The notes below the pieces were generated by a model, which worked only from the letters and a program-made list of their open reading frames with translations, did no database searches and was not told where the DNA came from. 8,316 nucleotides of DNA from NCBI GenBank assembly GCA_021157505.1, contig JAGGWI010000185.1:1-8316 (forward strand), written 5' to 3'. The DNA comes from Desulfuromusa sp. (GTDB lineage Bacteria; Desulfobacterota; Desulfuromonadia; Desulfuromonadales; Geopsychrobacteraceae). The position numbers and the translations under genes are program-made. Of this stretch, positions 6,282 to 8,316 are shown piece after piece (within the stretch, counting starts at the first letter, position 1; each line of letters starts with the position of its first letter).

Positions 6282-7700
6282 ATGTTAAACACGGTTTTTA
6301 TACCAGAAATTGCCCTGATGTTAATGGCCCTGGTTTTGTTTTTTATGACCTTGGGTAAATTTCGTACTGGTACTGTTCAGGCAGTTAGTCTGGTGCTGGC
6401 TGCGATTACTCTGGTTATTACCTTTGCCAGTCTTGATACTCAGGGGCTCATGTTTTATGGCGTCTATCAGATTGATGCCCTGTCGCAGTTATTCAAAGTA
6501 GTGATTGTCTTCGGTCTGTTCCTGGTTTTCTTCCTGGGTCGTGGTTTGGTTGGAATTGAAGAGAATTTACACACAGAATACAATATGTTTCTGACAATAA
6601 GTGCCTTGGGTTTGATGTTTTTGAGTAGCTCAGTCGAACTATTGACCATATTGCTCAGTCTCGAGATCTCATCTTATGCATTGTATGTCGTTATTCCATT
6701 TCGGCGCAGTCAGGGCAGGTTGCATGTTGAAGCCGGTATTAAATACATTCTCTTTGGCGCAGCATCAACCGGGCTGACTCTCTATGGAATGAGTTACATC
6801 TTTGGTCTGGCGCACACAACCTACCTGTCAGAACTGACTGAGAAGTTACCGGGTCTGGTCGCAACACAACCTTTGGCTGTCGTAGCAATCGTTTTAGTTA
6901 TGGTCGCTTTTTTCTACAAATTGGCACTGTTCCCCATGCACTTCTGGGCTCCCGACGTCTATCAGGGTGCCGCTAATGAGACAACCAGCTTTGTTGCAAC
7001 CCTCCCCAAGGTTGGTGCGGTGCTGTTGTTGCTGCGGTTTGTCGCAGTTGCCGGGGTGGATATCTCGCAAGTGACCTGGGTTCTGGCATCCATTGCAGTA
7101 TTATCGATGGTTTTTGGTAACTTCAGTGCCTTGGTGCAAACTGACCTGAAGCGTTTACTTGCTTATTCAAGTATTGCTCATGCCGGCTATGTGATGATTG
7201 GTATTTTGACTGCTGACGCGATGGGGATGGCAGCAGCGGTATTCTATGTTGTTGGTTATCTGTTGATGAACCTTGGTGCCTTCTATGTCATCTACAACAT
7301 CTCTCCTAAAGGGGAGAATGTTACCTTTGATGATCTTAAAGGGCTGTCACGGCGTTCTCCGTTGTTGGCATTGACGCTGTTAGTGTCAGTTTTCGGCATG
7401 GCGGGGATCCCACCGACCATCGGTTTCATTGGTAAGTTCATGATCTTTACCGGAGCTCTGCATAAGGGTTTCTATGCCCTGGTTGTTATTGCTGTGATGA
7501 ATGCTGCGGTTGCTGCTTTTTACTACCTGAAAATGGCAAGAGCCGCCTACTGTGCTGCGGACGATGAGCAAGAAGCGATTATCCTCCCCTTCAGTGCAAA
7601 ACTTATGGGAACGTTTTTCATCCTTGCAATTATTTTGATTGGTTCGTTGCCGCAAAGCCTTCTCGCCGCGGCCAAAAATGCTGTTGCAACTCTGCTTTAA
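6282..7700 (+). CDS. nuoN: NADH-quinone oxidoreductase subunit N
   Basis: NuoN is the antiporter-like subunit nearest the quinone-binding end of the membrane arm, contacting NuoK. From the ATG at 6282 the protein has 472 residues (E. coli 485) with about 14 helices. Diagnostic features are Glu128 in helix 5 (LSLEISSYALYVV), Lys213 in helix 7 (FFYKLALFPMHFWAPDVYQGA, with the APDVYQGA signature of NuoN), Lys243 in helix 8 (ATLPKVGAV), and Lys385 in helix 12 (IGFIGKFMIF). The AYSSIAHAGY motif (294-303) is also typical. An in-frame ATG at 6240 would add 14 polar residues and overlap nuoM by 22 nt. I prefer 6282 because the protein then starts directly at the first helix, although the ribosome binding site is weak (GGAT at 6272-6275). 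It is the last nuo gene; a hairpin follows. Confidence 0.96.
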   Translation: MLNTVFIPEIALMLMALVLFFMTLGKFRTGTVQAVSLVLAAITLVITFASLDTQGLMFYGVYQIDALSQLFKVVIVFGLFLVFFLGRGLVGIEENLHTEYNMFLTISALGLMFLSSSVELLTILLSLEISSYALYVVIPFRRSQGRLHVEAGIKYILFGAASTGLTLYGMSYIFGLAHTTYLSELTEKLPGLVATQPLAVVAIVLVMVAFFYKLALFPMHFWAPDVYQGAANETTSFVATLPKVGAVLLLLRFVAVAGVDISQVTWVLASIAVLSMVFGNFSALVQTDLKRLLAYSSIAHAGYVMIGILTADAMGMAAAVFYVVGYLLMNLGAFYVIYNISPKGENVTFDDLKGLSRRSPLLALTLLVSVFGMAGIPPTIGFIGKFMIFTGALHKGFYALVVIAVMNAAVAAFYYLKMARAAYCAADDEQEAIILPFSAKLMGTFFILAIILIGSLPQSLLAAAKNAVATLL

Positions 7701-7728
7701 AGCGACCCACTGAAAATATTGGATTTGA

Positions 7729-7760
7729 AGAGGGCTCACCTTCAGCGGGGTGAGCCTTCT
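7729..7760 (+). terminator. Strong hairpin after nuoN, possible operon terminator
   Basis: A 12-bp stem (7729-7740 with 7749-7760, including one G-U pair) closes an 8-nt loop (TTCAGCGG). Its core is GGCTCACC paired with GGTGAGCC. It begins 28 nt after the nuoN stop, where a terminator is expected. The downstream sequence is pyrimidine-rich (CAGTCTCTACTCT) but has no U-run, so it is not a textbook intrinsic terminator. It may act as an imperfect terminator or protect the 3' end of the nuo mRNA. Confidence 0.55.
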
Positions 7761-7771
7761 CAGTCTCTACT

Positions 7772-7940
7772 CTAGGAGGCTGTCGGACACTCCATGTACT
7801 GGCTGCAAATCCGTTTGTTTGGCTCATTTTTCAGCTCATTTTTGCCCCATAGCTATGGCTATGAGCCTACAAACGAGCTAAAAACTGTTCTCAAACCTCC
7901 GAATTTTCGCTTCAGTCCATATAGTCCGACAGCCTCCTAG
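7772..7940. repeat. 169-bp imperfect palindrome with perfect 17-bp terminal inverted repeats (MITE-like)
   Basis: The ends, CTAGGAGGCTGTCGGAC (7772-7788) and GTCCGACAGCCTCCTAG (7924-7940), are exact inverted copies. The inside is also roughly palindromic: ATGTACTG in the left arm against ATGGACTG in the reverse-complemented right arm, CGTTTGT (7812-7818) with ACAAACG (7869-7875), GGCTCAT (7821-7827) with ATGAGCC (7861-7867), and a perfect 12-bp palindrome CCATAGCTATGG (7847-7858) near the centre. A transcript could fold into one long, interrupted hairpin. There is no plausible gene inside. The outer CTAG, itself palindromic, could be a 4-bp target duplication around 13-bp repeats. The likeliest explanation is a non-autonomous mobile element or a dispersed intergenic repeat; a strong attenuator structure is the alternative. 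Confidence 0.75.
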
Positions 7941-8000
7941 TATTTGTTGTTTTCAACCGGCGCTCTTTTTTATTTGTCACTGTTGCGGTTTTATCTTTTC

Positions 8001-8027
8001 AACTGCTGCTACCAAAATCAGCAGGTT
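8001..8027 (+). terminator. Weak hairpin followed by a T-rich run
   Basis: CTGCT (8006-8010) pairs with AGCAG (8020-8024), extended by AAC (8001-8003) with GTT (8025-8027) across a 2-nt bulge. TGATTTTTCTT follows. The stem is short and only modestly GC-rich, and the site lies 300 bp after nuoN, directly before the rplU promoter. It could be a second terminator insulating rplU from read-through. The stretch before it (7941-8000) is T-rich and shows no gene or clear signal. Confidence 0.25.
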
Positions 8028-8036
8028 TGATTTTTC

Positions 8037-8066
8037 TTGACAGCATATTTACCAACCATATATAGT
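8037..8066 (+). promoter_or_regulatory. Sigma70-type promoter of rplU
   Basis: A perfect -35 box TTGACA (8037-8042) is followed by TATATA (8059-8064, spacing 16) or the better-matching TATAGT (8061-8066, spacing 18). Transcription would start near 8072, giving a leader of about 58 nt. A housekeeping-type promoter fits a ribosomal protein gene, and the position just upstream of rplU supports the call. Confidence 0.8.
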
Positions 8067-8071
8067 GCCCC

Positions 8072-8129
8072 GTTGCAGCGCAATATCTGTGACTGCGGTT
8101 TTTGCTCTATTTTATAGGAGATGTCAACA
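8072..8129 (+). promoter_or_regulatory. rplU leader with ribosome binding site
   Basis: The leader holds a good ribosome binding site, AGGAG (8116-8120), 9 nt before the ATG. Upstream, CTGCGG (8093-8098) could pair with CCG and CAG around 8070-8078 across a 3-nt bulge, a small hairpin at the 5' end of the transcript. Ribosomal protein operons are often autoregulated through their leaders, but nothing here is strong enough to name a known L21 leader element. Confidence 0.4.
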
Positions 8130-8316
8130 ATGTATGCGGTGATCAAGACCGGAGGCAAACAGTACAAAGTTTCCGAAGGCGACCTGTTGAAGGTCGAAAT
8201 GCTTGACGGTGCAGTGGGTGATACCATTGAACTCGATCAAGTCCTCATGGTCGGTGGCGCAGAGGTTAAACTCGGAACACCTCTCGTACCAGGTGCTAAA
8301 GTTAAAGCACAGATCG
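8130..8316 (+). CDS. rplU: 50S ribosomal protein L21, N-terminal 62 residues (truncated by window edge)
   Basis: L21 is a small protein of the large ribosomal subunit that binds 23S rRNA. The start MYAVIKTGGKQYKV is the nearly invariant N-terminus of bacterial L21. It continues with VSEGDLLKVE and the acidic stretch leading to VLMVGG, also as in the family. Sixty-two codons are visible of an expected 100-105. The gene has its own promoter and a clear ribosome binding site, so it begins a new transcription unit unrelated to nuo. In most bacteria rpmA (L27) and obgE follow, which would lie beyond the window. Confidence 0.97.
   Translation, partial: MYAVIKTGGKQYKVSEGDLLKVEMLDGAVGDTIELDQVLMVGGAEVKLGTPLVPGAKVKAQI

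Noticed and set aside
7630..7827. Minus-strand open frame running from the 169-bp palindrome into nuoN
   Set aside because: It crosses the hairpin and repeat and the end of nuoN, has no ribosome binding site or family resemblance, and is best explained by chance.
7946..7957. GTTG-TTTT-CAAC mini-hairpin downstream of the palindrome
   Set aside because: A 4-bp stem is expected by chance in T-rich DNA and has no supporting context.

Overview
The window is the distal, membrane-arm end of a respiratory complex I (nuo) operon, followed by an intergenic region with a large palindromic repeat and the start of the ribosomal protein L21 gene. All genes lie on the + strand. In order they are: the C-terminus of nuoI, nuoJ, nuoK, an MrpD/NuoM-like antiporter gene, an 82-residue two-helix membrane protein, a second antiporter-type gene with a NuoL-like C-terminal tail, nuoM, nuoN, a hairpin, a 169-bp palindrome, a sigma70-type promoter and rplU (truncated by the window edge).

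The base composition is moderate, and the gene set suggests a Gram-negative anaerobe or facultative respirer. The combination (antiporter-D pair inside nuo, GGCTGTCGGAC-type palindromes) feels most like the Desulfuromonadales/Geobacterales group, but this is an impression from memory and was not tested by a search.

The unusual part is positions 1124-4618. Where a standard operon has a single nuoL between nuoK and nuoM, this one has three genes. Together with nuoM and nuoN this gives four antiporter-like subunits rather than three. The 588-residue protein ends in a long amphipathic segment plus a last transmembrane helix, as NuoL does. That segment looks about 24-30 residues longer than in ordinary NuoL, roughly what is needed to span one more antiporter module. 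The same protein has Asn where other antiporter subunits have the transmembrane-helix-7 lysine. Complex I variants with a fourth pumping subunit and a lengthened lateral helix have been described in other bacteria and archaea, so the principle is known; this gene arrangement, with the small linker protein and the substituted lysine, is the part worth attention.

The genes would work together as follows. NuoI carries electrons through two 4Fe-4S clusters towards quinone. NuoJ and NuoK form the membrane link next to the quinone site. NuoN, NuoM and one or both antiporter-D proteins form the ion-translocating arm. The nuo genes are tightly packed (several 4-nt ATGA overlaps), consistent with one transcript. 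The larger gaps of 85 bp and 50 bp flank the three-gene block and look like seams. The rplU gene has its own promoter.
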